Positions 35,794 through 46,970 of a stretch of DNA of 47,219 nucleotides are shown one piece after another; within the stretch, counting starts at the first letter, position 1; the number at the start of each line of letters is the position of its first letter. The notes below the pieces were generated by a model. That model saw nothing but the letters and a program-made list of their open reading frames with translations, searched no databases and had not been told where the DNA came from. The stretch spans positions 1-47,219 of the forward strand of contig NZ_PVXO01000007.1 of assembly GCF_002995785.1 (NCBI RefSeq), read 5' to 3'. A program made the translations under genes and the position numbers. The DNA is from Clostridium liquoris (GTDB lineage Bacteria > Bacillota > Clostridia > Clostridiales > Clostridiaceae).

Positions 35794-36459
35794 CTAGGCA
35801 TCATTTTCTGCCATGTGTTTTTCTTCTAACTTCTTAGTAAAAATCGTTTGACCCATCTGAATTAAGTTACTTACCACCCAATATAAAACTAGTGCAGATT
35901 TCAACTTCCAGCTGATTACTATCATAAATAATGACATATATAAATTCATAGCAGACGCTTGCTTAGACTGAGGATTGTTATCACCAGGATTATTCATAAG
36001 AATTCCTGCATAATATTGTGTAGCACCTGAAAGAACGGCAAGAATAACATCTGGTTTAGCCAAATCTTTTATCCATAGGAAACTAACACCACTTATTCCA
36101 CTTATATTATTAAACACATAATACAAAGCCAATAATATTGGCCACTGAATAAGTAATGGTAAACACCCTCCAAAAGGACTTACTCCCTTATCTTTATAAA
36201 GTTTCATCATTTCCTGCTGAGCTCTTTGAGGGTCATTTTTATATTTATCCTGTAACTTTTTTACATCAGGCTGAATCTTTGTCATTCTAATACTTGATCT
36301 TATTGATTTTATATTAAGAGGTACGAGTATTATTTTTATTATTAATGTAACTAGAATAATAGTTATTCCATACGAGTAATTTGGATTTGTTATTAAGTTA
36401 GCTACTAGTTTGTGCACATAAACAAAAAATTGAACTAACGCATTATTTAGATGACTCAT
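35794..36459 (-). CDS. yidC: Membrane protein insertase YidC (Oxa1 family)
   Basis: A 221-residue Oxa1-type insertase with the conserved five-segment core. TM1 lies at about 25-50 (YGITIILVTLIIKIILVPLNI); a charged cytoplasmic hairpin follows (KIQPDVKKLQDKYKNDPQRAQQEMMKLYK... given here in part), then the GGCLPLLIQWPILLALYYV segment and two C-terminal segments. It has no lipoprotein signal, as in clostridial forms. The hydrophilic-groove arginine is probably in IRSSIRMTK. I chose the ATG at 36459: GGAGG is 6 nt away, against 3 nt for the ATG at 36462. It lies 16-19 nt after yidD. Confidence 0.94.
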   Translation of the reverse strand: MSHLNNALVQFFVYVHKLVANLITNPNYSYGITIILVTLIIKIILVPLNIKSIRSSIRMTKIQPDVKKLQDKYKNDPQRAQQEMMKLYKDKGVSPFGGCLPLLIQWPILLALYYVFNNISGISGVSFLWIKDLAKPDVILAVLSGATQYYAGILMNNPGDNNPQSKQASAMNLYMSLFMIVISWKLKSALVLYWVVSNLIQMGQTIFTKKLEEKHMAENDA

Positions 36460-36477
36460 CATAAACCTCCAGACATT

Positions 36478-36687
36478 TTATTTAACAGGATCATATCCAC
36501 CTTTATTAAAGGGATTACATCTTAAAATTCTCCAAAAAGCCATAAATCCACCCTTTAATACACCATACTTTGATATAGCATCTATTGCATATTGGGAACA
36601 AGTTGGGTAAAATCTACAACAAGGTCTTTTAAGAGGTGATATGTATTTTCTATAAAATTTAATTAGATAAATTAAAATTTTTTTCAA
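36478..36687 (-). CDS. yidD: Membrane protein insertion efficiency factor YidD
   Basis: A 69-residue membrane-associated protein with the family motifs [21 protein letters not shown] (cysteine cluster; see residues about 11-30) and [23 protein letters not shown] near the end. YidD assists YidC. It overlaps the end of rnpA by 4 nt and precedes yidC in the rpmH-rnpA-yidD-yidC-jag order. Confidence 0.95.
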   Translation of the reverse strand: MKKILIYLIKFYRKYISPLKRPCCRFYPTCSQYAIDAISKYGVLKGGFMAFWRILRCNPFNKGGYDPVK

Positions 36688-37022
36688 CTATTATATAAGC
36701 CTGCCTTTTTAAATAAATTAATTAATGAAGTTTCTATTTCATTATAGCTCCTATCTTTGGAAGTTGTTCTTGCTATAACTACCAAGTCATAACCTTTTTT
36801 AAAACTTTCAAAATTAAGTCTATAGCTTTCCTTGATCAATCTTCTCACTCTATTTCGTATTACACTTTTTCCTACCTTTTTACTAACTGATACTCCAAAT
36901 CTATTAAAATCATTCCTATTATTTTTATAAGTATATAGCACTAACAAATTATTAGAAAAAGACTTACCTTTTCTGTATACTACTCTAAACTCTGCATTCT
37001 TTCGTAATTTGTATTTCTTCAT
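36684..37022 (-). CDS. rnpA: Ribonuclease P protein component
   Basis: A 112-residue RnpA that helps the RNase P RNA bind pre-tRNA leaders. The RNR-type motif [24 protein letters not shown] (about residues 48-71) is intact, as is [19 protein letters not shown] at the start. I chose the ATG at 37022 because AAAAAGGAG lies just upstream; a longer frame to 37046 would run into the hairpin. It is 52 nt downstream of rpmH, behind an attenuator-like hairpin and a palindrome. Confidence 0.95.
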   Translation of the reverse strand: MKKYKLRKNAEFRVVYRKGKSFSNNLLVLYTYKNNRNDFNRFGVSVSKKVGKSVIRNRVRRLIKESYRLNFESFKKGYDLVVIARTTSKDRSYNEIETSLINLFKKAGLYNS

Positions 37023-37035
37023 ACTTATACTCCTT

Positions 37036-37074
37036 TTTTTCTGCAATTGCAGAAAAAGGCCACAAATAGCGGCC
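37036..37074 (-). promoter_or_regulatory. rpmH-rnpA intercistronic attenuator and palindrome
   Basis: On the minus strand, directly after the rpmH stop, GGCCGC-TATTT-GTGGCC (37058-37074) is followed by T5, an intrinsic terminator or attenuator. The T5 is also the left end of a perfect 22-bp palindrome (37036-37057; core CTGCAATTGCAG) whose A-rich right end runs into the rnpA Shine-Dalgarno. The layout fits lower expression of rnpA than rpmH. Confidence 0.65.
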
Positions 37075-37209
37075 TTATGCTGTCAATCTCTTTCTACCTT
37101 TTTGTCTTCTTCTCTTTAAAACATTTCTACCTGCTAAAGATTTCATTCTTTTTCTAAAACCATGTTCTTTTTTTCTTTGTCTTTTTTTTGGTTGGTATGT
37201 CATAAACAT
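37075..37209 (-). CDS. rpmH: 50S ribosomal protein L34
   Basis: A 44-residue, very basic L34 ([20 protein letters not shown], then [17 protein letters not shown]). The ATG at 37209 gives the usual 44-residue length and has GGGGG about 11 nt upstream; an ATG at 37203 is also possible. A perfect-consensus promoter lies at 37287-37315. It is the first leftward gene from oriC and too short to have been picked up as a long reading frame. Confidence 0.95.
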   Translation of the reverse strand: MFMTYQPKKRQRKKEHGFRKRMKSLAGRNVLKRRRQKGRKRLTA

Positions 37210-37286
37210 CTACAATACACCCCCTTCTCGCCAAATGATTTTTATATAGCAATTGCCTTACTATCCAATTATAGTTTTACTATTAA

Positions 37287-37315
37287 ATTATATATTCACA
37301 ACTCTTTAATGTCAA
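37287..37315 (-). promoter_or_regulatory. Perfect consensus promoter of rpmH
   Basis: Minus strand TTGACA (37310-37315), 17-bp spacer, TATAAT (37287-37292). The leader is about 70 nt long. Confidence 0.88.
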
Positions 37316-37426
37316 GAAAAAGGCTATTGCTAATATTTTTAATTATTTTTTGTGGATAACTTCTTGAATACCCTTATAGGTTTTGATATTATTAATAAAG
37401 GGTTGTTGATAACTTAATTTGTTTTA

Positions 37427-37454
37427 AAAGTTATCAACAGCTGTTGATAACTTT
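37427..37454. repeat. 28-bp perfect palindrome with two DnaA boxes
   Basis: AAAGTTATCAACAG (37427-37440) and its exact complement CTGTTGATAACTTT (37441-37454) meet with no spacer. Each half contains one DnaA box, facing each other and 2 bp apart. Confidence 0.92.
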
Positions 37455-37710
37455 GTGCATAACTTGTTACTTGTTATTTATAATTTTATTTTTTTATTAT
37501 ATTATATCCAATATCCAACATTTATTCATAGGTTGATAATGTTATTATTTAATTATTCACATATGTTTATAACCTCTATACAAAGAAAATATCAACTAAA
37601 ATTATAAACATGTGAATATTTTTTTTAATAATTGTCAAGAAAAACTAATAATGTTCATAAATATTTATACATATTGTTAATTATTATAAACTTGAACTGG
37701 AGGATAAAAA

Positions 37711-39072
37711 ATGAGTACCCAATTGAAAGATATCTGGGAAAAAACTTTAAACATCATAAAAGGAGAACTTACAGAAGTAAGTTTTAATACCTGGATAAAA
37801 AGTATTGTACCAGTAAAAATTGAAAATAATTCCTTATTTTTATGCGTTCCAAACGATTTTACCAGGGGCATACTCAATAGTAGATATAAAGATCTTATTA
37901 TAAATGCTTTAAAATTAATTACTTCAAAAAAATATAATGTAGAATTTTTTATTGCTTCTGAGGATGCACCAGATTTGGAAACAAAAAATAAACAATCAGA
38001 TACTATTTCAAATACTACTGCTAATGTAGTAGTAAATGATGAAATGTCCACTATGCTTAATCCTAAATACACTTTTGATTCTTTTGTTATAGGAAATAGT
38101 AATAGATTTGCACATGCAGCCTCACTTGCTGTAGCAGAAGCCCCTGCAAAGGCTTACAACCCACTATTTATATATGGAGGAGTTGGATTAGGAAAAACCC
38201 ATTTAATGCATGCTATAGGACATTACGTTCTTCAAAATAATCCAAGGTCTAAAGTTGTATATGTATCTTCTGAAAAGTTTACAAATGAACTTATAAATTC
38301 AATAAAAGACGATAAAAATGTTGAATTTAGAAATAAATATAGGAATGTGGATATACTTTTAATAGATGATATACAATTCATAGCAGGAAAAGAAAGAACT
38401 CAGGAAGAATTTTTCCATACTTTTAATGCTCTATACGAAGCAAATAAACAAATTATACTGTCAAGTGACAGACCACCAAAAGAAATCCCTACATTAGAAG
38501 ATAGATTACGTTCAAGGTTTGAGTGGGGTCTTATAGCTGATATACAAGCTCCTGATTTTGAAACAAGAATGGCCATATTAAAGAAAAAAGCGGATGTTGA
38601 ACATTTAAATATACCTAATGAAGTAATGGTGTATATTGCAACTAAAATTAAATCCAATATAAGAGAACTAGAAGGTGCTTTAATAAGAATTGTGGCATTC
38701 TCATCCCTAACAAATAAAGAAATAAGTATAGATCTAGCTTCTGAGGCGTTAAAAGATATAATATCAAATAAACAATCTAAACAAGTTACTATAGAGCTAA
38801 TTCAAGATATAGTGTCAAGTTATTTTAATTTAAGGGTAGAGGATTTTAAATCTGCAAGAAGAACAAGAAATGTAGCCTTTCCAAGGCAAATAGCTATGTA
38901 TCTTTGTAGAAAATTAACAGATACTTCCCTTCCTAAAATAGGAGAAGAGTTTGGAGGGAGAGATCATACCACAGTAATCCATGCTTATGAAAAAATTTCT
39001 ACTAACTTAAAAGAAGATGAATCACTTCAAAATACCATAAATGAATTAACAAAAAAAATAACTCAAAAATAG
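37711..39072 (+). CDS. dnaA: Chromosomal replication initiator DnaA
   Basis: A 453-residue AAA+ initiator that binds DnaA boxes and opens oriC. Domain I is at about 1-85, a short linker contains the acidic/Asn-rich segment to about 112, and the ATPase domain has Walker [11 protein letters not shown] (about 152-161) and Walker [15 protein letters not shown] (about 213-226). Domain IV ends with the DNA-binding signature [16 protein letters not shown] (about 414-429). GGAGG precedes the ATG. DnaA-box clusters lie on both sides of the gene, so it probably autoregulates. Confidence 0.99.
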   Translation: MSTQLKDIWEKTLNIIKGELTEVSFNTWIKSIVPVKIENNSLFLCVPNDFTRGILNSRYKDLIINALKLITSKKYNVEFFIASEDAPDLETKNKQSDTISNTTANVVVNDEMSTMLNPKYTFDSFVIGNSNRFAHAASLAVAEAPAKAYNPLFIYGGVGLGKTHLMHAIGHYVLQNNPRSKVVYVSSEKFTNELINSIKDDKNVEFRNKYRNVDILLIDDIQFIAGKERTQEEFFHTFNALYEANKQIILSSDRPPKEIPTLEDRLRSRFEWGLIADIQAPDFETRMAILKKKADVEHLNIPNEVMVYIATKIKSNIRELEGALIRIVAFSSLTNKEISIDLASEALKDIISNKQSKQVTIELIQDIVSSYFNLRVEDFKSARRTRNVAFPRQIAMYLCRKLTDTSLPKIGEEFGGRDHTTVIHAYEKISTNLKEDESLQNTINELTKKITQK

Positions 39073-39330
39073 TTAACAATTGTTTATTATTTCTTTATAA
39101 TATGCTGTGGATAATTAAAAATATATTTTTCTATCTTAATAATGTGGATAATAGTATACTTTTGTTGATTACTTATCCACAATTATTTTTTCTCGTAAAT
39201 TCAATATTTTCAATGGCTGTATCGGTTATCAACAAATTCACAGCCCCTACTACTATTACTACTAAAAATTTATATATCTACTCTATCTATATGAATAATT
39301 TACAATGTGGATTATTAAGGAGGTCAAAAT
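39073..39330. other. oriC, right part (DnaA boxes, DnaA-trio and unwinding element)
   Basis: Gene-free DNA between dnaA and dnaN. DnaA boxes: TGTGGATAA 39106-39114, TGTGGATAA 39143-39151, TGTTGATTA 39163-39171, TTATCCACA 39173-39181, TTATCAACA 39226-39234 and TGTGGATTA 39306-39314. After the box at 39226 come a short GC run (GCCCC, 39243-39247) and a trio tract TAC-TAC-TAT-TAC-TAC-TAA (39248-39265), then AT-rich DNA (to about 39300). This is the arrangement of the basal unwinding system known from B. subtilis, so strand opening probably occurs here. Confidence 0.9.
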
Positions 39331-40434
39331 ATGAAAATAACATGTGAAAAAAATATATTACAAGACGCTATTTCAATAGCTCAAAAAGCTGTTACTGGGA
39401 AATCAACTATGCAAATTCTTCAGGGAATATTAATAAACGCTAAAAATAACTCAGTAATATTTACAGGTTCGGATATAGATCTAAGCATTGAAACCAAAAT
39501 AAAAGCAGACGTATCTGAAGAAGGATCAATTGTAGTAGACGCTAAACTATTTGGTGAAATAATAAGGAAACTTCCTAATGATATTATTGAAATAAGCACA
39601 GGAAATGATAATACGATTGAAATAATATGTCAGAAATCAAGATTCTCTCTTGTACATATGAATCCATCTGATTTTCCAGAGTTAACAAACATAAATGAAA
39701 ATAGTATGTTTTCAATACCTGAAAAAATATTAAAATCTATGATAAAATCTACTATTTTTGCTACAGCTCAAGAAGAAACAAGACCAATATTAACAGGGGT
39801 TTTATTTGAGATAAAAGATAAGAAATTTAATTTAGTAGCATTAGATGGTTATAGATTAGCAGTTAGATCTGAATATATAGATAGTGATAATTCTATCAAT
39901 GCAGTTATTCCCGGAAAAACTTTAAATGAAGTTGCAAAAATATTAGAAGATGGAGATAGCAATGTTAATATAACATTTACACCAAACCATATTTTATTCA
40001 GCATAGGTGAGACAAAAATAATATCCAGATTATTAGAGGGAGAATTTATAAGATACAATTCAATAATTCCAGAAGAATATAATTTAAAAGTTACTGTAAA
40101 GAGGACTGAATTATTAAACTGTATTGAAAGAGCTTCTCTTATGGGTAAAGAAGGAAATACAAGTTTAATAAAATTAAATATAGAAGAAGAGAACATGATC
40201 ATAACATCTAATTCTCAATTGGGAATGGTAAGAGAAGAGGTTAGCATAATATTGCAAGGACAGCCGTTACAAATTGCATTTAATTCAAAATATTTAATAG
40301 ATGCATTAAAGATAATGGAGGAAGAAGAAATAGTTATGGAATTATCAAGCAGTGTAAGTCCTTGTGTAATAAAAAATAAAGAACAGGATAATTGTACTTA
40401 TTTAGTTCTTCCTGTTAGATTATTAAATAATTAA
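39331..40434 (+). CDS. dnaN: DNA polymerase III sliding clamp
   Basis: A 367-residue beta clamp that rings DNA and tethers the polymerase. The three-domain length is normal. Visible marks include the N-terminal KITCEKNILQDAISIAQKAV, the central TRPILTGVLFEIKDKKFNLVALDGYRLA region and the C-terminal end VLPVRLLNN, typical of the partner-binding pocket. AAGGAGG precedes the ATG. rlbA follows after 15 nt. Confidence 0.98.
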   Translation: MKITCEKNILQDAISIAQKAVTGKSTMQILQGILINAKNNSVIFTGSDIDLSIETKIKADVSEEGSIVVDAKLFGEIIRKLPNDIIEISTGNDNTIEIICQKSRFSLVHMNPSDFPELTNINENSMFSIPEKILKSMIKSTIFATAQEETRPILTGVLFEIKDKKFNLVALDGYRLAVRSEYIDSDNSINAVIPGKTLNEVAKILEDGDSNVNITFTPNHILFSIGETKIISRLLEGEFIRYNSIIPEEYNLKVTVKRTELLNCIERASLMGKEGNTSLIKLNIEEENMIITSNSQLGMVREEVSIILQGQPLQIAFNSKYLIDALKIMEEEEIVMELSSSVSPCVIKNKEQDNCTYLVLPVRLLNN

Positions 40435-40449
40435 GGAGAGAGTAGTTTC

Positions 40450-40656
40450 ATGAAAGAAATAATGATTAACACAGATGTAATAAAGCTAGATGCTTTTTTA
40501 AAATGGTGTGGTGCTGTAGGCATGGGATCAGATGCTAAAATGATGATACAAGATGGTATGATCAAGGTTAATGGTGAAGTAGAATTAAGAAGAGGAAGGA
40601 AATTAGTCAAAGGAGATAAAATAGAAATTAATAAAGAAACTTATATAATAATATAA
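40450..40656 (+). CDS. rlbA: S4-domain RNA-binding protein RlbA (YaaA)
   Basis: A 68-residue S4 domain protein (IKLDAFLKWCGAVGMGSDAK, then IQDGMIKVNGEVELRRGRKL). It sits between dnaN and recF as in B. subtilis yaaA, which has a role in ribosome assembly. AAGGAGAG precedes the ATG. An inverted repeat lies between it and recF. Confidence 0.93.
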   Translation: MKEIMINTDVIKLDAFLKWCGAVGMGSDAKMMIQDGMIKVNGEVELRRGRKLVKGDKIEINKETYIII

Positions 40657-40668
40657 TACTTTTATTAT

Positions 40669-40724
40669 GTATAGCACAATGTATGGTTAAGTTAACAAAT
40701 GATCTTATTGTACGTTGTGCATAC
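40669..40724 (+). promoter_or_regulatory. Inverted repeat upstream of recF
   Basis: GTATAGCACAATGTA (40669-40683) pairs with TACGTTGTGCATAC (40711-40724), with one bulged base and one G-U type pair, over a 27-nt loop. No T-run follows, so it is more likely a processing or translational element than a terminator. Confidence 0.4.
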
Positions 40725-40772
40725 TAATTTGTGCAAAAGATATATTATGATATAATTATAATAGGTGTTTTT

Positions 40773-41864
40773 ATGTATATTAAATATTTACAATTAATTA
40801 ATTTTAGAAATTATAATAAATTAAGTATAGAACTTGATAAAAATGTCAATGTATTTATTGGTGACAATGCTCAAGGGAAAACTAATATTTTAGAAAGTAT
40901 TTATTATTCTAGTGTTGGTAAATCCCACAGAACTAATAAAGATAAAGAAATGATTAATTGGAATGCTGAAAGTGCTTATATTAAGCTATATGTGGTTAAA
41001 AACAGATTAGATAAAAAAATAGAAATAAAGATATTTAAAGAAGGGAAAAAAGGTATAAATGTAAATTCTATAAAAATAAATAAAATATCCGAGCTTTTGG
41101 GTATATTGAATGTGGTTATGTTTTCTCCTGAAGATTTAAAGATAGTTAAGGAATCACCTTCTTTTAGAAGAAAGTTTTTGGATATAGAATTATGCAAATT
41201 AAGCAACAAATATTATTATAATTTAGTGCAATATAATAAAGTGCTTAATGAAAGAAATGCGTTGTTGAGAAAAGGTGGAAAAGAATTTTTAAGTATAATA
41301 GAAATATATGATAAGCAATTATCTAAGTTTGGTGCCTTTATTATAAAAGAGAGGGAAAAATACATAGAAAAGATGAATGAAAAAGGAGTTATCATACATA
41401 ATGATATAACTGCAGGAGCAGAAAACATAAGCTTTGGTTATTTATCATCTATAAAGGGAGAAAATGATATAGAAAGTGAGTTATTTAATGCCTTATATAA
41501 AAATAGAAAAAGTGATTTTGAAAAGAAAAACACATCAGTTGGTCCTCATAGAGATGACCTTTCTATAAAAATAAACCATGTTGATGTAAGGAACTTTGGA
41601 TCTCAAGGGCAACAAAGAACAGCAACTTTAACTATAAAATTTTCCTCATTGGAAATAATTAAAGATATTACAGGAGAATATCCAGTTCTACTTTTAGATG
41701 ATGTCTTATCTGAATTAGACTCAAAAAGACAAAAATATATTTTAAATTCTATTAAAAATATTCAAACTGTAATTACCTGTACAGGTTTAGAAAATATAAA
41801 AAACCATATAGAGGGGAATTATAAGATATTCAACGTGGTAAAAGGAAAATGTATTAATAATTAA
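40773..41864 (+). CDS. recF: DNA replication and repair protein RecF
   Basis: A 363-residue SMC-like ATPase that helps load RecA at gaps. Walker A GDNAQGKTNILESIYY (about 30-45), the ABC signature FGSQGQQRTATL (about 272-283) and Walker B PVLLLDDVLSELD (about 303-315) are present. I chose the ATG at 40773 (MYIKYLQLINFRNY), the usual RecF start; the frame to 40731 adds a non-homologous stretch. The ribosome site (AGGTG) is weak, suggesting low expression. remB follows. Confidence 0.95.
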   Translation: MYIKYLQLINFRNYNKLSIELDKNVNVFIGDNAQGKTNILESIYYSSVGKSHRTNKDKEMINWNAESAYIKLYVVKNRLDKKIEIKIFKEGKKGINVNSIKINKISELLGILNVVMFSPEDLKIVKESPSFRRKFLDIELCKLSNKYYYNLVQYNKVLNERNALLRKGGKEFLSIIEIYDKQLSKFGAFIIKEREKYIEKMNEKGVIIHNDITAGAENISFGYLSSIKGENDIESELFNALYKNRKSDFEKKNTSVGPHRDDLSIKINHVDVRNFGSQGQQRTATLTIKFSSLEIIKDITGEYPVLLLDDVLSELDSKRQKYILNSIKNIQTVITCTGLENIKNHIEGNYKIFNVVKGKCINN

Positions 41865-41901
41865 AATATTATTCGGTTTATACACCAAGGGAGGAATTTT
41901 T

Positions 41902-44096
<2,195 letters not shown>

Positions 44097-44116
44097 AGGT
44101 GGAAGGTGTGAAACAG

Positions 44117-46609
44117 ATGAGCAATGAAGGAAAGGTTTTGGAAGTAGATATAAAGCATGAGATGAAAAAATGTTATATAGACTATGCTATGAGCGTAATA
44201 GTAGGTCGTGCTCTTCCAGATGTAAGAGATGGATTAAAGCCTGTACATAGAAGAATACTTTATTCTATGTATGAATTAGGACTTTATCCAGATAAGGGAT
44301 ACAGAAAGTGTGCAAGAATAGTCGGAGATGTTCTAGGTAAATATCACCCACATGGAGATTCTTCAGTTTATGATGCATTAGTAAGAATGGCACAGGATTT
44401 TTCTATAAGATATACTTTAGTAGATGGTCATGGTAACTTTGGTTCTGTAGATGGAGATTCTGCAGCAGCTATGAGGTATACAGAAGCTAAAATGAGCAAA
44501 ATAGCCGTAGAAATGTTAAGAGACATAAATAAAAATACGGTGGATTTTATACCAAATTTCGATGGGTCAGAAAAAGAGCCTTTAGTAGTTCCATCTAGAT
44601 TTCCTAATTTACTTGTAAATGGTTCAGCAGGTATTGCGGTAGGTATGGCCACTAATATACCGCCTCATAATTTAGGAGAAGTTATAGATGGTATTGATAT
44701 GATTATCGAAAATCCAGATGTAACAATTCTTGAACTTATGACAAAAATTAAGGGACCAGATTTTCCAACATCAGGTATAATACTTGGTACAGCTGGTATA
44801 AGAGAAGCATATGAAACAGGTAGAGGAAGAATAATAGTAAGGGCCAAGGCAGATATAGAAGAAGAAAAGGGAAGACATAGAATTATTGTTACTGAATTGC
44901 CTTATCAAGTAAATAAAGCAAAGCTTATTGAAAATATGGCGGATTTAGTAAAGGAAAAAAAGATAGATGGTATATCTGATTTAAGGGATGAGTCTGATAG
45001 AGATGGTATGAGAATAGTAATAGAAATAAAAAGGGACTCAAATCCGAATATAGTTTTAAATCAACTTTATAAGCATACAAAAATGCAAGATACTTTTGGA
45101 GTTATTATGATTGCATTAGTAAATAATGAACCTCAGACATTGAATTTAAAACAGATTCTTGTGCATTATTTGAATTTCCAAAAGGAAGTAATAAGAAGAA
45201 GAACACAATTTGAATTAGATAAGGCTTTAGCACGTGCTCATATACTAGAAGGTTTAAGAATAGCCCTTGATCATATAGATGAGGTTATAAACTTAATAAG
45301 ATCTTCTAAGAATACAGAAGTGGCTAGAACTGGTCTTATGGAGAAATTTAGTCTATCAGAAAAGCAGGCACAGGCTATATTAGATATGAGACTTCAAAGA
45401 TTAACTGGTTTGGAACGAGAGAAGATAGAAAAAGAATACAGTGAGCTTATTAAGACTATAGCCCATTTAAGAGATATATTAGCTAACGAAGAATTGGTTT
45501 TAAACATTATAAAAGAAGAATTAATGGAAATAAAAAATAAGTATGGTGATGACAGAAGAACAGAAATACAAAAAAATGCTAATGAAATAAATATTGAGGA
45601 TTTAATACAGGAAGAGGAAGTTGTAATTACATTAACTAAATCAGGGTATATTAAGAGAATATCTGCAGATACCTATTCTTCTCAAAAAAGAGGGGGAAAG
45701 GGTATTCAGGCTATGACAACAAAAGAAGATGATTTTGTTGAAAGGGTAGTTGTTACTTCAACTCATAGTAATCTATTATTCTTTACAAACTTAGGAAGAG
45801 TATACAGAATAAAGGCTTATGAAATACCTGATGCCGGAAGAACTGCAAAGGGAACTAATGTAGTTAATTTAATTCCTTTAAATCCTAATGAAAATGTAAA
45901 AGAAGTAATTCCTATAAGAGGAAAGATAGAAGAAGGATATTTAATAATGGCTACTAAGAGAGGTATTATTAAAAAGACACTTCTAAAAGAATTTTCTTCT
46001 ATAAGAAAGAATGGATTGATTGCTATTAATTTAAGAGAAGGAGATGAACTTCTCAAGGTTAAGGTTACTAGAGGAGATGCTGATATATTAATTGTTACAC
46101 GAAATGGTTATTCTATAAGGTTTAGCGAAAAAGATATCAGACATATGGGAAGAACTGCCACTGGAGTTAAGGCTATAACTTTAAGAAAAGGTGATATAGC
46201 TGTAAGTATGGATATAATAGTGGAAAATGAATATGTATTGATTGTTAGTGAAAATGGATTTGGAAAGAGAACTCCTGTATCTGAATATACACTTCAGAGA
46301 AGAGGAGGAAAAGGTATTATAACCTACAAAGTAGCAGAGAAAACAGGAAAAATAGTATCAGCAAGGGTAGTTAAAGACAGTGATGAGGTAATGTTAATAA
46401 ACAGTAGTAATACTGCTATAAGAATATGCGCATCGGATATAAGTGTAACAAGCAGAAATGCCATGGGTGTAACTTTAATGAAAACAAATAAAGGTGAAAA
46501 AGTATTAGCAATTACTAAGATAAATAATGAAGATGAAATAAATGAAATAGATAATGAAGATGAAATAGATAAAATAGGTGAAATAAATGAAGTAAGTACC
46601 GATAAATAA
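44117..46609 (+). CDS. gyrA: DNA gyrase subunit A
   Basis: An 830-residue subunit that cuts and rejoins DNA. Quinolone region [19 protein letters not shown] keeps the Ser and Asp at the positions of E. coli 83 and 87, so no classical resistance change is seen. The catalytic Tyr lies in the [10 protein letters not shown]...RYTEAK region (about 120). The C-terminal beta-pinwheel has the GyrA box QKRGGKG (about 511-517) and repeated blades. The tail after about 800 is acidic and made of repeated EI-D/N units. I chose the ATG at 44117 (AAGGTG 8 nt upstream) over a GTG at 44099. Confidence 0.99.
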   Translation: MSNEGKVLEVDIKHEMKKCYIDYAMSVIVGRALPDVRDGLKPVHRRILYSMYELGLYPDKGYRKCARIVGDVLGKYHPHGDSSVYDALVRMAQDFSIRYTLVDGHGNFGSVDGDSAAAMRYTEAKMSKIAVEMLRDINKNTVDFIPNFDGSEKEPLVVPSRFPNLLVNGSAGIAVGMATNIPPHNLGEVIDGIDMIIENPDVTILELMTKIKGPDFPTSGIILGTAGIREAYETGRGRIIVRAKADIEEEKGRHRIIVTELPYQVNKAKLIENMADLVKEKKIDGISDLRDESDRDGMRIVIEIKRDSNPNIVLNQLYKHTKMQDTFGVIMIALVNNEPQTLNLKQILVHYLNFQKEVIRRRTQFELDKALARAHILEGLRIALDHIDEVINLIRSSKNTEVARTGLMEKFSLSEKQAQAILDMRLQRLTGLEREKIEKEYSELIKTIAHLRDILANEELVLNIIKEELMEIKNKYGDDRRTEIQKNANEINIEDLIQEEEVVITLTKSGYIKRISADTYSSQKRGGKGIQAMTTKEDDFVERVVVTSTHSNLLFFTNLGRVYRIKAYEIPDAGRTAKGTNVVNLIPLNPNENVKEVIPIRGKIEEGYLIMATKRGIIKKTLLKEFSSIRKNGLIAINLREGDELLKVKVTRGDADILIVTRNGYSIRFSEKDIRHMGRTATGVKAITLRKGDIAVSMDIIVENEYVLIVSENGFGKRTPVSEYTLQRRGGKGIITYKVAEKTGKIVSARVVKDSDEVMLINSSNTAIRICASDISVTSRNAMGVTLMKTNKGEKVLAITKINNEDEINEIDNEDEIDKIGEINEVSTDK

Positions 46610-46628
46610 AGATGCAGATATATATAAT

Positions 46629-46671
46629 AAAAGAGCTAAAAACTTTTATACATAAGGTTTTTAGCTCTTTT
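46629..46671 (+). terminator. Terminator after gyrA
   Basis: AAAAGAGCTAAAAAC (46629-46643) and GTTTTTAGCTCTTTT (46657-46671), a perfect 15-bp stem ending in a T-tract, 20 nt after the stop codon. Confidence 0.88.
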
Positions 46672-46872
46672 ATATATTCAAATTTAATATAAAATATTAA
46701 CAACTTTATCACGTGTATCATTATAAGAAATATTAAGGAATATTAAGATATTATGAGAATTATTAATTTAATTTTGATTGATAGAATTGAATTAAATATG
46801 TTAAAAAAATAAATCTGATAGAATAACATTTGTCACTGCGAAATGCAGTGAAGAAATGAATAAACTGTATAG

Positions 46873-46927
46873 CACTTAAATTTAGTTAAGTTAGTAAAAA
46901 AAATGTTGACAAAGGTAAATTTAAGTG
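46873..46927. repeat. 12-bp perfect inverted repeat straddling the rrn promoter -35
   Basis: CACTTAAATTTA (46873-46884) and TAAATTTAAGTG (46916-46927). The right arm fills most of the -35/-10 spacer. Arm centres are 43 bp apart, about four helical turns. Confidence 0.8.
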
Positions 46928-46934
46928 ATAATAT
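46906..46934 (+). promoter_or_regulatory. rRNA operon promoter
   Basis: Perfect TTGACA (46906-46911), 17-bp spacer, TAATAT (46929-46934). Transcription should start near 46941, about 225 nt before 16S. Confidence 0.9.
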
Positions 46935-46956
46935 ATAGAAGTTGCATAAAGCGACA

Positions 46957-46970
46957 TGGTCTTTGAAAAT
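46957..46970 (+). promoter_or_regulatory. boxA-like antitermination element
   Basis: TGGTCTTTGAAAAT matches the boxA core (TGCTCTTTGAAAA-type) that recruits NusB/S10 to rRNA transcripts. It is 16 nt into the predicted transcript and is followed by a boxB-like hairpin. Confidence 0.75.

Larger units (their letters stand above)
37210..37710. other. oriC, left part (DnaA-box cluster between rpmH and dnaA)
   Basis: Gene-free origin DNA. DnaA boxes and near-boxes: TGTGGATAA 37351-37359, TGTTGATAA 37404-37412, TTATCAACA 37431-37439, TGTTGATAA 37442-37450, TGTGCATAA 37454-37462, GGTTGATAA 37531-37539, TTATTCACA 37553-37561 and TGTGAATAT 37611-37619. A long A/T-only tract follows the main cluster (about 37470-37507). 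A bulged inverted repeat (37555-37572 / 37602-37617) lies before dnaA. The region also carries the rpmH promoter and presumably that of dnaA, for which no strong match is seen. Confidence 0.92.
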
